Assembly: GCF_014205675.1 (NCBI RefSeq)
Contig: NZ_JACIIX010000012.1
Location: 62,001-126,000 of the forward strand
Length of the DNA: 64,000 bases
Reading direction: 5' to 3'
Source of the DNA: Novispirillum itersonii
GTDB taxonomy: Bacteria; Pseudomonadota; Alphaproteobacteria; Rhodospirillales; Rhodospirillaceae
Part shown: piece by piece, positions 54,797 through 63,994 of the stretch
How positions within the stretch are numbered: position 1 is the stretch's first letter
Layout of the letters: each line of letters opens with the position of its first letter
Notes under the pieces: generated by a model
What the model saw: the letters and a program-made list of their open reading frames with translations, nothing else
What the model was told of the DNA's origin: nothing
Databases searched by the model: none
Made by a program: the position numbers and the translations under genes

Positions 54797-55876
54797 TCAG
54801 CCCCACCGCCGCAGCGCCTGCGTCAACCGGTCCAACCCGGCCTCATCCGGCAGGCCGAAACGCAGCTGATCCGGGCGGCTGTCAAAACGGCGCACCAGAA
54901 TCCCCTGCCGCCCCAGCCCCTCGTACACCGCCTGCGCCTGCGGGTGGGCATACAGCCGGAACAGGGTGGTCCCCCCCACCAGCCGGAACCCGGGATCACT
55001 GCCCAGCACCACCGCATCCAGCCGGGCCGCCAGCGTCGCCAGCCGCTGCCGCATCACCGCCGCCCAACCGTCATCGGCATAGGCCACGGCGGCACAGCGC
55101 AGCGCCGGGCCGCTGACCGCCCACGGGCCGATCAGGTCCGACAGCGCCGCAATCACCGGTGCCGCCCCCAGCGCCACCCCCAGCCGCACCCCGGCCAGAC
55201 CGTAAAACTTGCCGAAGGAGCGCAGCACGATCAGCCCGTCGGTTCCGGCCCGGTTATCCACCGCCGTCGCGGGATCACTGTCGGCAAAGGCCTCGTCACA
55301 GACCAGCAGCCCGCCCTGCGCCGCCAGCGCCGCCCGCAGGCGTTCCAGCACCGCCGCCGACAGCACCCGCCCGGTCGGGTTATCCGGGTTGACCACCACC
55401 AGCACCCGCAGGTCCGGCGGCAGCACCGGAACCGGACAGGCCGGATCAAACAGCGGATGGTCAATCCCGACCTCCTGCACCGCATAACCGCCCAGTGCCC
55501 AGCAGCGGGCGTGTTCGGCATAGGTGGGGCCGAGGATCCATACGGTTCCGGCGTCTTCGGCCCGGCGGTCGGCCCGCCGCCACGCCAGCGGCAGCATCTG
55601 GATCAGCGCCTGTGATCCCGGGGCCAGACAGACCGCCGCTTCCGCCGCCGCGCCATAGGCCCGGCGGGCCGCCTGCTCCGCCGCCTGCTCCAGATCGGCA
55701 TCGGGCAGGCGGGTCCAGTCATCAGCGGGGAACACCGGCAGCGGATAGGCAAAGGGATTGATCCCGGTTGACAGGTCCAGCCAGTCCGCCGCCGCCACGC
55801 CAAAGCGCGCCGCCGCCGCCGTGCGGTTGCCGCCGTGGTCAGTCACCGCACCGGCACCAGAAAAGGGGGCGTTCAT
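54797..55876 (-). CDS. cobC: Threonine-phosphate decarboxylase-like aminotransferase-fold protein (CobC/CobD)
   Basis: 359 residues, class II aminotransferase fold. HGGNRTAAAARFGVAAADW and DLSTGINPFAYPLP at the N-terminus are signatures of the cobalamin enzyme, followed by VVNPDNPTGRVLS, VCDEAFADSD and the PLP-lysine motif RSFGKFYGLAGVRLG. It decarboxylates L-threonine phosphate to the aminopropanol phosphate used in the cobalamin nucleotide loop. GGAGGA precedes ATG 55876. No other cob genes are present in this window, so it may be the end of a split pathway. Confidence 0.9.
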   Translation of the reverse strand: MNAPFSGAGAVTDHGGNRTAAAARFGVAAADWLDLSTGINPFAYPLPVFPADDWTRLPDADLEQAAEQAARRAYGAAAEAAVCLAPGSQALIQMLPLAWRRADRRAEDAGTVWILGPTYAEHARCWALGGYAVQEVGIDHPLFDPACPVPVLPPDLRVLVVVNPDNPTGRVLSAAVLERLRAALAAQGGLLVCDEAFADSDPATAVDNRAGTDGLIVLRSFGKFYGLAGVRLGVALGAAPVIAALSDLIGPWAVSGPALRCAAVAYADDGWAAVMRQRLATLAARLDAVVLGSDPGFRLVGGTTLFRLYAHPQAQAVYEGLGRQGILVRRFDSRPDQLRFGLPDEAGLDRLTQALRRWG

Positions 55877-55967
55877 CGGCCTGTCCTCCGCTACCCTGCC
55901 AAAGTCACCCAGCCTTATACCCAGCGGAAGCGCCGTCGGCCACCCTCTGCACCCCTGTTCCGCCCAA

Positions 55968-56005
55968 AAGAAACGGCGGCTGACAGGTCGCCCCGTCAGC
56001 CGCCG
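55968..56005 (-). terminator. Terminator after the second chemoreceptor
   Basis: On the minus strand CGGCGGCTGAC and GTCAGCCGCCG form a perfect 11-bp stem around a 10-base loop and are followed by TTTCTTTTG, 25-60 bases after the stop. Confidence 0.85.
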
Positions 56006-56029
56006 CACGGTCACAGCCATCAGGCTGTG

Positions 56030-58126
56030 TTATGCCGAACGCAGGGTCTTCAGGAACCCCGCCATCTGCTCCTGTAGCGTCCTGGCGTGGTCGGTCAGGG
56101 TGCCGGACAGCTTCAGCAGGCCGTCGGCATCCTGTTCCGTCTGCCCCGCCGCTGAGGCCACATCAGAGATGATCTCCGTCACCTCCTGCGTCCCGGCGGA
56201 GGCCTGCGCCACGCTCTGCACGATTTCCCGCGTCGCCTCGTCCTGCTGGTTGATGGTCACCACGATCGACTGCGAGGCTTCGCTGATCGCCCCGATGGCC
56301 TGCACCACCGAGGAAATCGCCCGCACCGCCCGCATGGTGGTGCCCTGAATCGCCGACACCTGCTGACCGATCTGGGCGGTGGCGGCCCCGGTCTGGGTGG
56401 CCAGCGCCTTCACTTCATTGGCAACCACGGCAAAGCCCTTGCCGAGATCTCCGGCCCGGGCCGCCTCGATGGTCGCGTTCAGAGCCAGCAGGTTGGTCTG
56501 CCCGGCAATCTGGGAAATCAGGTCAACGATGGTGTTGATCCGCCCCGCCGCCACGTCCAGTTCGGTGATGATATCCGACGCGACCTGTGCCTCGCCGACC
56601 GCCGCCTGCGCCCGGTCTGCCGAGAAATCGACCTGACGGGAGATTTCGCCGACCGACGCGCCCAGTTCCTCCGCCGCCCCGGCCACCGCCGCAACGTTGG
56701 TGGAGGCCTGTTCCGCCGCCGCCGACACCGAGGTGGACTGCCGCAGGGTCGATGCCGCCGAATCCGACATGCCCCGGGCCGACTCATCCATGCGCTGCGC
56801 CGCCTCCGACACCGCCCGCGCCGCCGCGCCAACGGTCTTTTCCAGTTCCTCCGCCATCTGGCGCAAGGCTTCCTTGCGGCGGGCCTCGCCATCGCGGCGG
56901 GCCTGTTCCGCCTCGTCCTCCAGCGTCCGGCTGCGGATCAGGCTGTCTTTGAACACCGCCACCGAGCGGGCCATTTCCCCGATCTCATTACCGAAAGTGG
57001 TATAGCCGACGTCCGCCGACAGATCCCCCGCCGCCAGCGCCCGCATGGTGCCGTTCAGCCGCGACAGCGGAATGCTGATGCCGCTGCGCACCATCGTCAC
57101 CCCCGCCACCACCAGCAGCGCCGTGGCCAGCAGGGCGGCACCGGAAATATACACCCCCTGCCAGGCATCGGTGCGCACGTCTTCCGCCCGCGACACCATC
57201 TCGTTCAGGGCATCACTGGCCAGATCGACGATTTTACCGCTGTTGGCAGTATCGCGGGGCTGAAGGTCCTTAATCTCAATCCCCGGGGCACGGCCATCGG
57301 CCAGCGCCTCGTGCAGGGCCTTGGCATCGTCCCACGCCTTGCCGGTGAAATTGCTGTCATCCGCCTTCTGGAACGACATCTTCAGTGACGGCGGCAGGCC
57401 CGGCGAGGCCATCGCCTCCCGCACGCCGTTCCACAGCACCAGTGCCTTACCGCGGTCCTCGAAAGCGGCGCGGGCCTCCTGCGGGGTCCACGATTTTCCG
57501 CCCGCCACCATGCGCTGCACATTGCCCATCAGGCCGCCCAGCTGCACCCGGGTGGCCCAGGCACCGCGCTTGACCACCAACAGGCTGTCAACCAGCGTGT
57601 CAGCACCGAAAATCCCCATATCCACCGCATTGGAGGTGGCGGTCAGCGCCGTCAGAAAATCCTGATACAGGGCCTGCGACTGCGGGTACGACGACGCAGT
57701 GCGGGCCGACCGGGGCACGGTCAGATCCTGATCAAACTGCTTCTGCGCCGCCACCATCGCGTCGTGGGCCTTTTGCAGGTCCGCCAGCGTGGCGATCGCC
57801 TGCGTCCGTCCACTGGCGCGGACCTTTTCCACCACAGCGGCATAACCCTCTTCCACCGCCTTGCGGTATCCGGCAACGGAGTCCCGGTGGGCCTGACTGG
57901 CGGCATTTTCCGCCACCAGACCGGTGCTGAGGACGCCGCGTTCAAGGCGGGTGTTCAGCAGGGTGTCCAGCAGGGTCCGGCTGGCCTCGGAGGAGATCAG
58001 GATGACCTGCGCATTGTTTTTACGGGCCCAGGCCCCGGCAAGATCAATGCCGCCGTAAATCAGCGCCACGCAGCCGATCGCGGCGAGGAACAGGCCGACG
58101 ACGGCCCGGATGGATAATGTACGCAT
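56030..58126 (-). CDS. Methyl-accepting chemotaxis protein with helical periplasmic domain
   Basis: 698 residues. Membrane helix 1 ([19 protein letters not shown]), a ~285-residue periplasmic region of long helices ([38 protein letters not shown]), membrane helix 2 ([19 protein letters not shown]), HAMP, then the signalling domain with [19 protein letters not shown] at its tip. The helical sensor resembles HBM or NIT-type modules rather than Cache. No C-terminal pentapeptide was seen. The start ATG 58126 is preceded by an AT-rich leader (58130-58240), unusual for this region and probably the promoter. Confidence 0.92.
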   Translation of the reverse strand: MRTLSIRAVVGLFLAAIGCVALIYGGIDLAGAWARKNNAQVILISSEASRTLLDTLLNTRLERGVLSTGLVAENAASQAHRDSVAGYRKAVEEGYAAVVEKVRASGRTQAIATLADLQKAHDAMVAAQKQFDQDLTVPRSARTASSYPQSQALYQDFLTALTATSNAVDMGIFGADTLVDSLLVVKRGAWATRVQLGGLMGNVQRMVAGGKSWTPQEARAAFEDRGKALVLWNGVREAMASPGLPPSLKMSFQKADDSNFTGKAWDDAKALHEALADGRAPGIEIKDLQPRDTANSGKIVDLASDALNEMVSRAEDVRTDAWQGVYISGAALLATALLVVAGVTMVRSGISIPLSRLNGTMRALAAGDLSADVGYTTFGNEIGEMARSVAVFKDSLIRSRTLEDEAEQARRDGEARRKEALRQMAEELEKTVGAAARAVSEAAQRMDESARGMSDSAASTLRQSTSVSAAAEQASTNVAAVAGAAEELGASVGEISRQVDFSADRAQAAVGEAQVASDIITELDVAAGRINTIVDLISQIAGQTNLLALNATIEAARAGDLGKGFAVVANEVKALATQTGAATAQIGQQVSAIQGTTMRAVRAISSVVQAIGAISEASQSIVVTINQQDEATREIVQSVAQASAGTQEVTEIISDVASAAGQTEQDADGLLKLSGTLTDHARTLQEQMAGFLKTLRSA

Positions 58127-58277
58127 ATGAATATCCCCGACAATGCTCCGGGGCCGATCCTACTACATTCTTTCTATAATGTGGAAATATTTAGCAATAA
58201 TATTTCAATAAAGTAAAATATTATGCATATTATGCAAAGAGTGCCCCGCTTTCAGGCGGAAAACTCCCCTCCCTGCC

Positions 58278-58901
58278 TTACCGGCCTACCGGCGGCTGCA
58301 AGACCACCTCCCACAGGGCCTTGGGCAGGCCAAAGCGCAGACTGACCCGGTGGCGGCGGTGCAGCACCCGCCATCCGGAAAACAGATCCTCCAGATCCGC
58401 CGCACTGACAAACCGCTTCGGGCTGCCATGCACCCGGTACAGGCCGGGTTCGATCCGCCGGTGCCCCATCAGCCGCCCCAGCGCCCCGTAACAGACATCC
58501 CGGCTGGAATTCAGGCGGCACACCAGCAGCCCGTCCGGCCCCAACACCCCGGCGGCGCGGTCAATCAGCACCCGGGTCTGCTCCCGCCGGAAATAATGCA
58601 GCGACAGGCTGGCGAGAATCACCCCAGCCCGCTCCAGCGGCCACGGGTCACACAGATCCTGCTGCACGAAGGTGGCCTGCGGCACCCGCCGCCGCGCCTG
58701 CGCCAGCAGATCCGCCGACAGGTCCAGCCCGGTCACCGTCAGCCCGGCGGCGGTCAGCACCGCCGTGTCATCGCCCCAGCCACAGCCCAGTTCCAGCACC
58801 GGCTGCCCGCTGGCATGGCGGATGATCTGCGGCAACCATGGCTGCAACCAGGAATCCCGCCGCCGCGCCACGCCGACCATCCGATGCACTGTCGCCTTCA
58901 T
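58278..58901 (-). CDS. Class I SAM-dependent methyltransferase
   Basis: 207 residues. SAM motif I is PVLELGCGWGDDTAVL, motif II is VTGLDLSADLLAQARRR, and the post-I Asp lies in FVQQDLCDPWPL. ASLSLHYFRREQTRVLID and PDGLLVCRLNSSRD resemble Tellurite-resistance (TehB)-like and Ubie-like methyltransferases. GGGGGAAAAG precedes ATG 58901, which overlaps the GTPase stop (ATGA), so expression is coupled to the membrane GTPase. The substrate is unknown. Confidence 0.88.
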   Translation of the reverse strand: MKATVHRMVGVARRRDSWLQPWLPQIIRHASGQPVLELGCGWGDDTAVLTAAGLTVTGLDLSADLLAQARRRVPQATFVQQDLCDPWPLERAGVILASLSLHYFRREQTRVLIDRAAGVLGPDGLLVCRLNSSRDVCYGALGRLMGHRRIEPGLYRVHGSPKRFVSAADLEDLFSGWRVLHRRHRVSLRFGLPKALWEVVLQPPVGR

Positions 58902-60448
58902 TCGCTTTTCCCCCACAGGGTGCGCCACACGGCCTTGGCCCCGTCCTTGATCTGACGCGCCGTTTCCGACACCGAAAACGCTCCGGCCTGCCGGTTCAGC
59001 CGGTCCAGCTGATGCTGGCGGGCGGCATCCCGCGCCGCCGCAATCTGCTGCCACAGCGCGTCCACATTCCAGACCTCCCCGGCGGTACAGACCGCCACCG
59101 CCTCCCCGGACTCCGGCAGGCCGAGATCCTGCGCTGCCGCCGTCAGCGCCTGCGCAATCGCCTGCGCCTTCGGGCGCGGGTCGCTGCCATCCAGAACATA
59201 GGGCGGCGCCCACTCCCGGCGGGGGCTGAGCAGGTCAACATGGGTCAGCACCAGACGCACCGGCGGCAACGGCACCCCGGCAGCCTCCGCCTGACGGCGC
59301 AGGGCCTCCAGCGCCTCGCGGTCCGCCGCCCGCCCGGGGTCGGACGCCGCCACCACCCACAGGATCAGGTCAGCCCGGGCCGCCTCCGCCGCCAGCGCGG
59401 TTTCGCCGCGCCCGTCATGGCCCAGCCCCGGCAGATCGGCCAGCACCAGACGCGGCCGCTCCGGCTGATCCAGATGCAGCACTCCGGTACCGTCGCGTGA
59501 CGGCGACACCCCGGTGCGGCGCTGCACCGTCTGCGCCAGCGCATTCAGCAGGCTCGATTTTCCGGCGCTGACCTGCCCGGTCAGCACCACCCGCACCGGA
59601 TGGGCCAGATCGGTGGCGGCCCCGGCGGCATCGGCCTCCGCCAGCGCCCGCAGGTCCGCCGCCGACAGCCGCAGCCGCCCGGCGTAGAGGTCAATCGCCG
59701 CCCGCCCGGTTTCCCGCACCAGCATCTGCGTCAGCTGGCCCTGCATCCGCGCCGCCAGATCCCCGGTCAGGCTGCCCATCAGCGCCTCGCCGGTTTCGCG
59801 CAGCACCGCCGCCAGCGGATTGCTGACCAGCGCCGTCGCCCGGCGGGTGGTCTGCACCGCCGTCCACACCGTTTTCACGGTGTCGCCGTGGGCGTCATAC
59901 AGATCCCACGCCTTCAGCAGCGTTGACACCCGCACATGCTGCACCGCCGGAATATGCCGCAGCCCGGCACGGCGCAGATCCTGCGCCACCCGTTCGGTCA
60001 GCAGCAGCAGCTCCGGCAGGGTCAGCCGGTAGCGCGCATCCTTTTCACCGGGGTAATAATGAGCCGCCACCGCATCGACCGTGCCGCGCATCAGCCCCAG
60101 CGCATCGTCCCACAGGTCCTTTGACGGCTGCAACGGCGCGGCGGTCAGCGCCTGCGTCTCCACCACCGCCCATGCCGCCTGTTCCTGCGGGCCCCAGCCC
60201 AGCGTTGCCGGGCTGGCCTGCGCCGCCAGTTCCGCCGCATCCGCCGCCGCCCGCCGCCGGATTGCCAGCCGCACCGCAAAGGCCCCGGCCCCCGCCGCCA
60301 GAACCCCCAGCGCCCACAGCCACAGCCAGCCCTGCTGATACATCCACACCAGCCCCGGCGGCAGCAACGCCAGCCCCGGTACCGCCATCAAAATCAGCAA
60401 CACCGCTTCCCGCCAGTAACGGCGGCGCAGGGAAGGAACGGTAGACAT
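58898..60448 (-). CDS. Membrane-anchored GTPase
   Basis: 516 residues. Two hydrophobic segments at ~residues 15-60 (AVLLILMAVPGLALLPPGL, LWALGVLAAGAGAFAV) anchor it. A helical region follows, and a P-loop GTPase starts near residue 285: G1 VVLTGQVSAGKSSLLNAL, G3 VLADLPGLGHD, and G4 VLTHVDLL. The architecture resembles YcjX-neighbour or Era-like GTPases of unknown function. Its stop overlaps the methyltransferase start. A second GTPase gene lies at 62650-63885 on the same strand, beyond a MarR/MFS pair. Membrane remodelling or stress roles are only conjecture. Confidence 0.85.
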   Translation of the reverse strand: MSTVPSLRRRYWREAVLLILMAVPGLALLPPGLVWMYQQGWLWLWALGVLAAGAGAFAVRLAIRRRAAADAAELAAQASPATLGWGPQEQAAWAVVETQALTAAPLQPSKDLWDDALGLMRGTVDAVAAHYYPGEKDARYRLTLPELLLLTERVAQDLRRAGLRHIPAVQHVRVSTLLKAWDLYDAHGDTVKTVWTAVQTTRRATALVSNPLAAVLRETGEALMGSLTGDLAARMQGQLTQMLVRETGRAAIDLYAGRLRLSAADLRALAEADAAGAATDLAHPVRVVLTGQVSAGKSSLLNALAQTVQRRTGVSPSRDGTGVLHLDQPERPRLVLADLPGLGHDGRGETALAAEAARADLILWVVAASDPGRAADREALEALRRQAEAAGVPLPPVRLVLTHVDLLSPRREWAPPYVLDGSDPRPKAQAIAQALTAAAQDLGLPESGEAVAVCTAGEVWNVDALWQQIAAARDAARQHQLDRLNRQAGAFSVSETARQIKDGAKAVWRTLWGKSE

Positions 60449-60543
60449 CGGCAGGCAGATCCGGACACGGGAAGAGAGATGCCCCAGACTTCTGTCGCCA
60501 TCACCGGAGAGTCAAGGGAATGTCCAAGGGAGAATCTCCCGAT

Positions 60544-60627
60544 GGCTCCGCCAGCAAACGTAAAAACCTGCGGGCTCTGCCCGCTGGCTTCGCCAGCAAA
60601 CGTAAAAATCTACGGGCTCTGCCCGCT
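60544..60627. repeat. 42-bp tandem repeat, two copies
   Basis: Units at 60544-60585 and 60586-60627 share GGCTYCGCCAGCAAACGTAA, then AAAYCTRCGGGCTCTGCCCG and CT; three positions differ. Each unit can fold through the AGCGGGCAGAGCCCGC element. Confidence 0.85.
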
Positions 60628-60634
60628 GGCCCGC

Positions 60635-60746
60635 AAGGAGGCACAGCCTCCTTGACCTCCCCTTTGCTCAGAACAGCATAGGAAAAGAGCCGCAGGCGAC
60701 CCGCCCCCTCTTGAAAAAACAAGGTGAAGGAGGCCAGGCCTCCTTC
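60635..60746. repeat. REP-like hairpins
   Basis: AAGGAGGC-ACA-GCCTCCTT (60635-60653) in the frame CCCGC...GACCT matches the 47247-47265 hairpin, with inner pairs changed but still complementary. GAAGGAGGCC-A-GGCCTCCTTC (60726-60746) is a related perfect palindrome. Confidence 0.78.
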
Positions 60747-60827
60747 CGGGTGCAGGGCAGAGCCCTGCTATTCTGTTAAGCCCCTCCGGGGCATCGGGCA
60801 GAGCCCTGCTATTCCGTTCAGCCCCAT

Positions 60828-61409
60828 TTAACGGGAGGACGGCGCTTCCTCCAGCCCAGCCAGCAACTTGCCGAGCAGTATCGAAAGCTGATCCTGTTCC
60901 TCCGCCGTCAGGGGGGAGAGGACGGCGCGCTGCACGGCGACGTGGCGGTCAACCAGACGGTCGATCAGGGCCAGACCGGCGGCGGTCAGGCCGACGAGGG
61001 TGCCGCGCCGGTCGTGTGGGTGGGGGCGGCGTTCCACCAGCCCCAGCCGTTCCAGCCGGTCAATGCGGTTGGTCATGCCGCCCGACGACACCATCAGCGC
61101 CCCATACAGCGCCGTCGGGGTCAGGGCATGCGGCACACCGGAGCGGCGCAGGGTGGCCAGCACATCAAACTCCCCCCGGTTGAGGCCATGTTCGCCATAG
61201 ACCGGCTCCAGCCGGAAGGTGCGGATGCGGTGAAGCAGCTCCGACATCCGGCCCAGCGGCAGCATCGAGGAGGCATCAAGCTCCGGCCGTTCCTGCGCCC
61301 ACTGGGCAACGGCCCGGGCGGCGCGGTCCGGCAGCGGGGCGGGATCGGTGACGGCGGCAGGCCGGGTGATGATGATTTCCGTCCGCTCCGGCGCTGGGGT
61401 GTCAGTCAT
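60828..61409 (-). CDS. MarR-family transcriptional regulator
   Basis: 193 residues. The winged HTH is in residues ~75-150: NRGEFDVLATLRRSGVP, LYGALMVSSGGMTNRIDRL and RPHPHDRRGTLVGLT (DxRG wing). An N-terminal extension of about 50 residues (TEIIITRPAAVTDPAPLP) is longer than in MarR itself. Its start at 61409 is divergent from the MFS gene at 61503; the spacer has a classic MarR-type palindrome. Control of the MFS gene is likely; the ligand is unknown. Confidence 0.93.
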   Translation of the reverse strand: MTDTPAPERTEIIITRPAAVTDPAPLPDRAARAVAQWAQERPELDASSMLPLGRMSELLHRIRTFRLEPVYGEHGLNRGEFDVLATLRRSGVPHALTPTALYGALMVSSGGMTNRIDRLERLGLVERRPHPHDRRGTLVGLTAAGLALIDRLVDRHVAVQRAVLSPLTAEEQDQLSILLGKLLAGLEEAPSSR

Positions 61410-61425
61410 ATCGGGCCTCCGAAGA

Positions 61426-61443
61426 TATCTTGACGTAAAGATA
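61426..61443. promoter_or_regulatory. MarR-type operator
   Basis: TATCTT-GACGTA-AAGATA, perfect 6-base inverted arms, 17 bases from the MarR start and 60 from the MFS start. It closely resembles the TATCTTGAYRTMAAGATA sites bound by many MarR regulators. Confidence 0.72.
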
Positions 61444-61502
61444 CTTTTGATCGAGATAAGAGGGCAACCCCTTTTGCCTCCCCTTCAAGGCTCCCCCCGA
61501 TC

Positions 61503-62708
61503 ATGACCTCCCCTCCCGCCCCCCGCCGGGCTGATCTGCTGCTGATGGCGGCCATCATCCTGCTCGGCCTGAACCTGCGCCCGGTGCTGGCCGCTGTCGG
61601 CCCGCTGCTGGATACCCTGCAACAGGCAACCGGACTGGGCGACAGCGCCGCCGGACTGCTGACCACTCTGCCGGTGCTGGCGATGGGCATCGGGGCACTG
61701 GCCGGAGCCACCCTGCACCGCCTGACCGGCACCAGCCGGGGCGTTGCCCTTGGTATCACCGTCATTGCCGGGGCCTGCGCCCTGCGCGGCGGGCTGGGGC
61801 AGACCCCGCAGAGCGGGCTGGGCCTGATCCTAACCGCCGCCCTCGCCGGGCTGGGGATCGCGCTGGTGCAGGCGCTGCTGCCCGCCGTGATCAAGGGGCG
61901 GTTCCCCGACCGCGCCGGAACCCTGATGGGCCTGTATACCACCGGCATCATGGGCGGGGCGGCCCTTGCCGCAGCCTCCGCCGCGCCGCTGGGGGCAACG
62001 CTCGGCTGGACCGCGACGCTGGCACTGTGGTCCCTGCCCGCTGCTGTCGCCCTGCTGCTGTGGCTGGCGGTGCGCCCGCAGGACCCCACAGCACCCGAAC
62101 GCCGGGCCGCGCCGCGCATGCCGCTGCCCCTGCACAGTGGCCGGGCGTGGCTGCTGATGGCTTTCTTCGGCATTGGCACCGGGGGCTACACGCTGGTATT
62201 GGCGTGGCTGCCGCCCTACTACACCGCCATGGGCTGGTCAGCGGCGGACAGCGGCCTGCTGTTGGGCGGCATGACGCTGACCGAGGTTGCCGCCGGACTG
62301 GTGGTGTCTGCCATCATCGGGCGCTTTCCCGACCGCCGCCCGCTGCTGCTGACGGTGCTGGGGCTGATGCTGGCCGGACTGGGGCTTCTGGCCTTCGCCC
62401 CGGCGCTGGCGGTGCCTGCGGTGCTGCTGGCCGGGCTGGGGATCGGCGCGCTGTTCCCGCTGTCGCTGATTGTCACGCTGGACCACGCCCACACCCCGCA
62501 GCAGGCGGGCAGCCTGATGGGCTTTGTGCAGGGCGGCGGTTACATCATCGCCAGCATCATGCCGGTGCTGGCCGGGGTGATCCGCGAGGCCGCCGCCAGC
62601 CTGACCCATGCGTGGACGGTGATGATCGCCGCCACCGTGGTGCTGCTGGTCATGGCGCTGCGGTTTTCTCCCGCATCATCCGCTTTGCCTCTTCGTAAGC
62701 CTGCGTAA
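61503..62708 (+). CDS. CynX/NimT-family MFS transporter
   Basis: 401 residues with about twelve membrane helices. LLGLNLRPVLAAVGPLLDTL at the start (the NLRP motif) and LPVLAMGIGALAGATLHRL are signatures of the CynX group (cyanate and 2-nitroimidazole transporters). The second half starts at AWLLMAFFGIGTGGYTLV. ATG 61503 follows a MarR operator. Its last 59 bases overlap the convergent GTPase gene. The substrate is uncertain; no cyanase gene was seen in this window. Confidence 0.88.
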   Translation: MTSPPAPRRADLLLMAAIILLGLNLRPVLAAVGPLLDTLQQATGLGDSAAGLLTTLPVLAMGIGALAGATLHRLTGTSRGVALGITVIAGACALRGGLGQTPQSGLGLILTAALAGLGIALVQALLPAVIKGRFPDRAGTLMGLYTTGIMGGAALAAASAAPLGATLGWTATLALWSLPAAVALLLWLAVRPQDPTAPERRAAPRMPLPLHSGRAWLLMAFFGIGTGGYTLVLAWLPPYYTAMGWSAADSGLLLGGMTLTEVAAGLVVSAIIGRFPDRRPLLLTVLGLMLAGLGLLAFAPALAVPAVLLAGLGIGALFPLSLIVTLDHAHTPQQAGSLMGFVQGGGYIIASIMPVLAGVIREAAASLTHAWTVMIAATVVLLVMALRFSPASSALPLRKPA

Positions 62709-63885
62709 AGGCAGCCCGCACGGCGGCCTCGTCCACCGCCCGGCCCTCACGGCGGGCGGAGAGGTAGACGCAGGCCGCCTGCCCCAGCGCATAGACCACC
62801 GCCCCGGCGGCCAGCGCGTTCAGCGCCCCGGCCACCACGGTCCCGGCCACCGGAATCAGCTTGGCGGCCTCCCGCGCGCCATATCCGGCACCGATGCCCA
62901 ACAGGGTGGCGGTGCCCAGCGCCGCCCCGAACTCCGCCAGCCGGGACCGGGTCCAGTCCTCGCCAAAGCGCCCGGCCAGCGCCCGCAGCAGCAGCGCCGC
63001 CGTACTGACCAATCCACCCACCCCCAGATAGGGCACCGGCACCGCCCCGGCGGCGGCGGCGCTGAGGGCATAGCCCCGGATCAGCGGCGCGGCGGCGGCG
63101 GTGATGGCGGCACTGTCATCGGCGGCGGCGGCCTGCTCCTGCCGCAGACAGTGGCCGATCCCGGCATCACACAGCGCCTGATGCAGGGCCTCCAGCCCGA
63201 ACACCGGATCGGAGAACCCGTCTTCCGGCAGGGTAAAATCCACCGGCACAAAGTGCGGGGCCGGGCCGGGCAGACCGGAGAACAGTGCCCGCTGCTCCCG
63301 CAGGGCCAGCCGCAGCGGGTCCGGCACGCTGGCATCCGCCTCGCCGCTCACCGGATCATAGGGGTATTCCGCCGGATGATCAGCCCCACGCGGATACAGG
63401 GTGTGCAGGCCGGTCTGGGCCACCACCAGCGGCCACTGGCGGCGGCGGCGGTCGGCCCGGATCTCCTTCAGCACCGCCAGCACCGCCGCCTGCTTGGGGT
63501 CATTGACCTTGGCCACCACCAGCAGCACATGCGCCTGATCGCGGGCCAGTGCCAGATCCTCCGCCGGGTCATACCCCGCCTCGCCCAGCCCCCGGGTATC
63601 CAGAAACCGCAGCAACGGGGCCTGCGGCGGCCAGTCATAGACCACCGAAGCCCGGGTGCAGGGGCGGATGCCGTCCCCCACCTGCGCCCGGCTGTCCCCG
63701 GTCAGCGCGGCAATCAGCGAGGTCTTACCCGATCCGGTGCGGCCCAGCAGCCACACCACCGGCGGCGCCCTCTCCCCGGAGGACGCGGCAACCTCCGGCT
63801 CCGGGGCCAGCACCGCCGCCGTCAGCCGGTCCCACCAGTCCATACCCTGTCCGGACAGGGTTTCCTTCAGCCGGTCCCAGATCAT
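62650..63885 (-). CDS. GTPase with C-terminal membrane domain (DUF697-like)
   Basis: 411 residues. The N-terminal GTPase has G1 WLLGRTGSGKTSLIAAL, G3 RFLDTRGLGE, and a G4-like segment near VVAQTGLHTLY (without a clean NKxD). The C-terminal ~160 residues hold hydrophobic, Gly/Ala-rich segments (VPVPYLGVGGLVSTAALLL, LIPVAGTVVAGALNALAAG), matching DUF697 tails. It shares orientation with the membrane GTPase at 58898-60448, and the pair brackets the MarR/CynX genes, suggesting an ancestral adjacent GTPase pair split by an insertion. Its 3' end overlaps the MFS gene by 59 bases. The function is unknown. Confidence 0.85.
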   Translation of the reverse strand: MIWDRLKETLSGQGMDWWDRLTAAVLAPEPEVAASSGERAPPVVWLLGRTGSGKTSLIAALTGDSRAQVGDGIRPCTRASVVYDWPPQAPLLRFLDTRGLGEAGYDPAEDLALARDQAHVLLVVAKVNDPKQAAVLAVLKEIRADRRRRQWPLVVAQTGLHTLYPRGADHPAEYPYDPVSGEADASVPDPLRLALREQRALFSGLPGPAPHFVPVDFTLPEDGFSDPVFGLEALHQALCDAGIGHCLRQEQAAAADDSAAITAAAAPLIRGYALSAAAAGAVPVPYLGVGGLVSTAALLLRALAGRFGEDWTRSRLAEFGAALGTATLLGIGAGYGAREAAKLIPVAGTVVAGALNALAAGAVVYALGQAACVYLSARREGRAVDEAAVRAAFTQAYEEAKRMMREKTAAP

Positions 63886-63994
63886 GGTGTGCCTTTCTCC
63901 GTCAACGGTTCCTTCCAGATAAGCAATTCCCCCACCGCTTTCCAGCGGTTAGAGTCGCCCGCCCCCTCTCCCGCTGCCGGAAGGACCGCCCGCC

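Larger units (their letters stand above)
60449..60827. other. Repeat-rich spacer between GTPase and MarR genes
   Basis: 379 bp without a credible gene. It holds a 42-bp tandem repeat (60544-60627), a REP-like hairpin (60635-60653), a 10-bp-arm hairpin (60726-60746), and two copies of GGGCAGAGCCCTGCTATT about 42 bases apart (near 60754 and 60796). A 73-codon minus-strand frame through it is only a by-product of the repeat. Confidence 0.75.

Noticed and set aside
60501-60722. A 73-codon minus-strand frame with an internally repeated peptide
   Set aside because: The peptide repeat simply reflects the 42-bp DNA tandem repeat; no start signal and no similarity.
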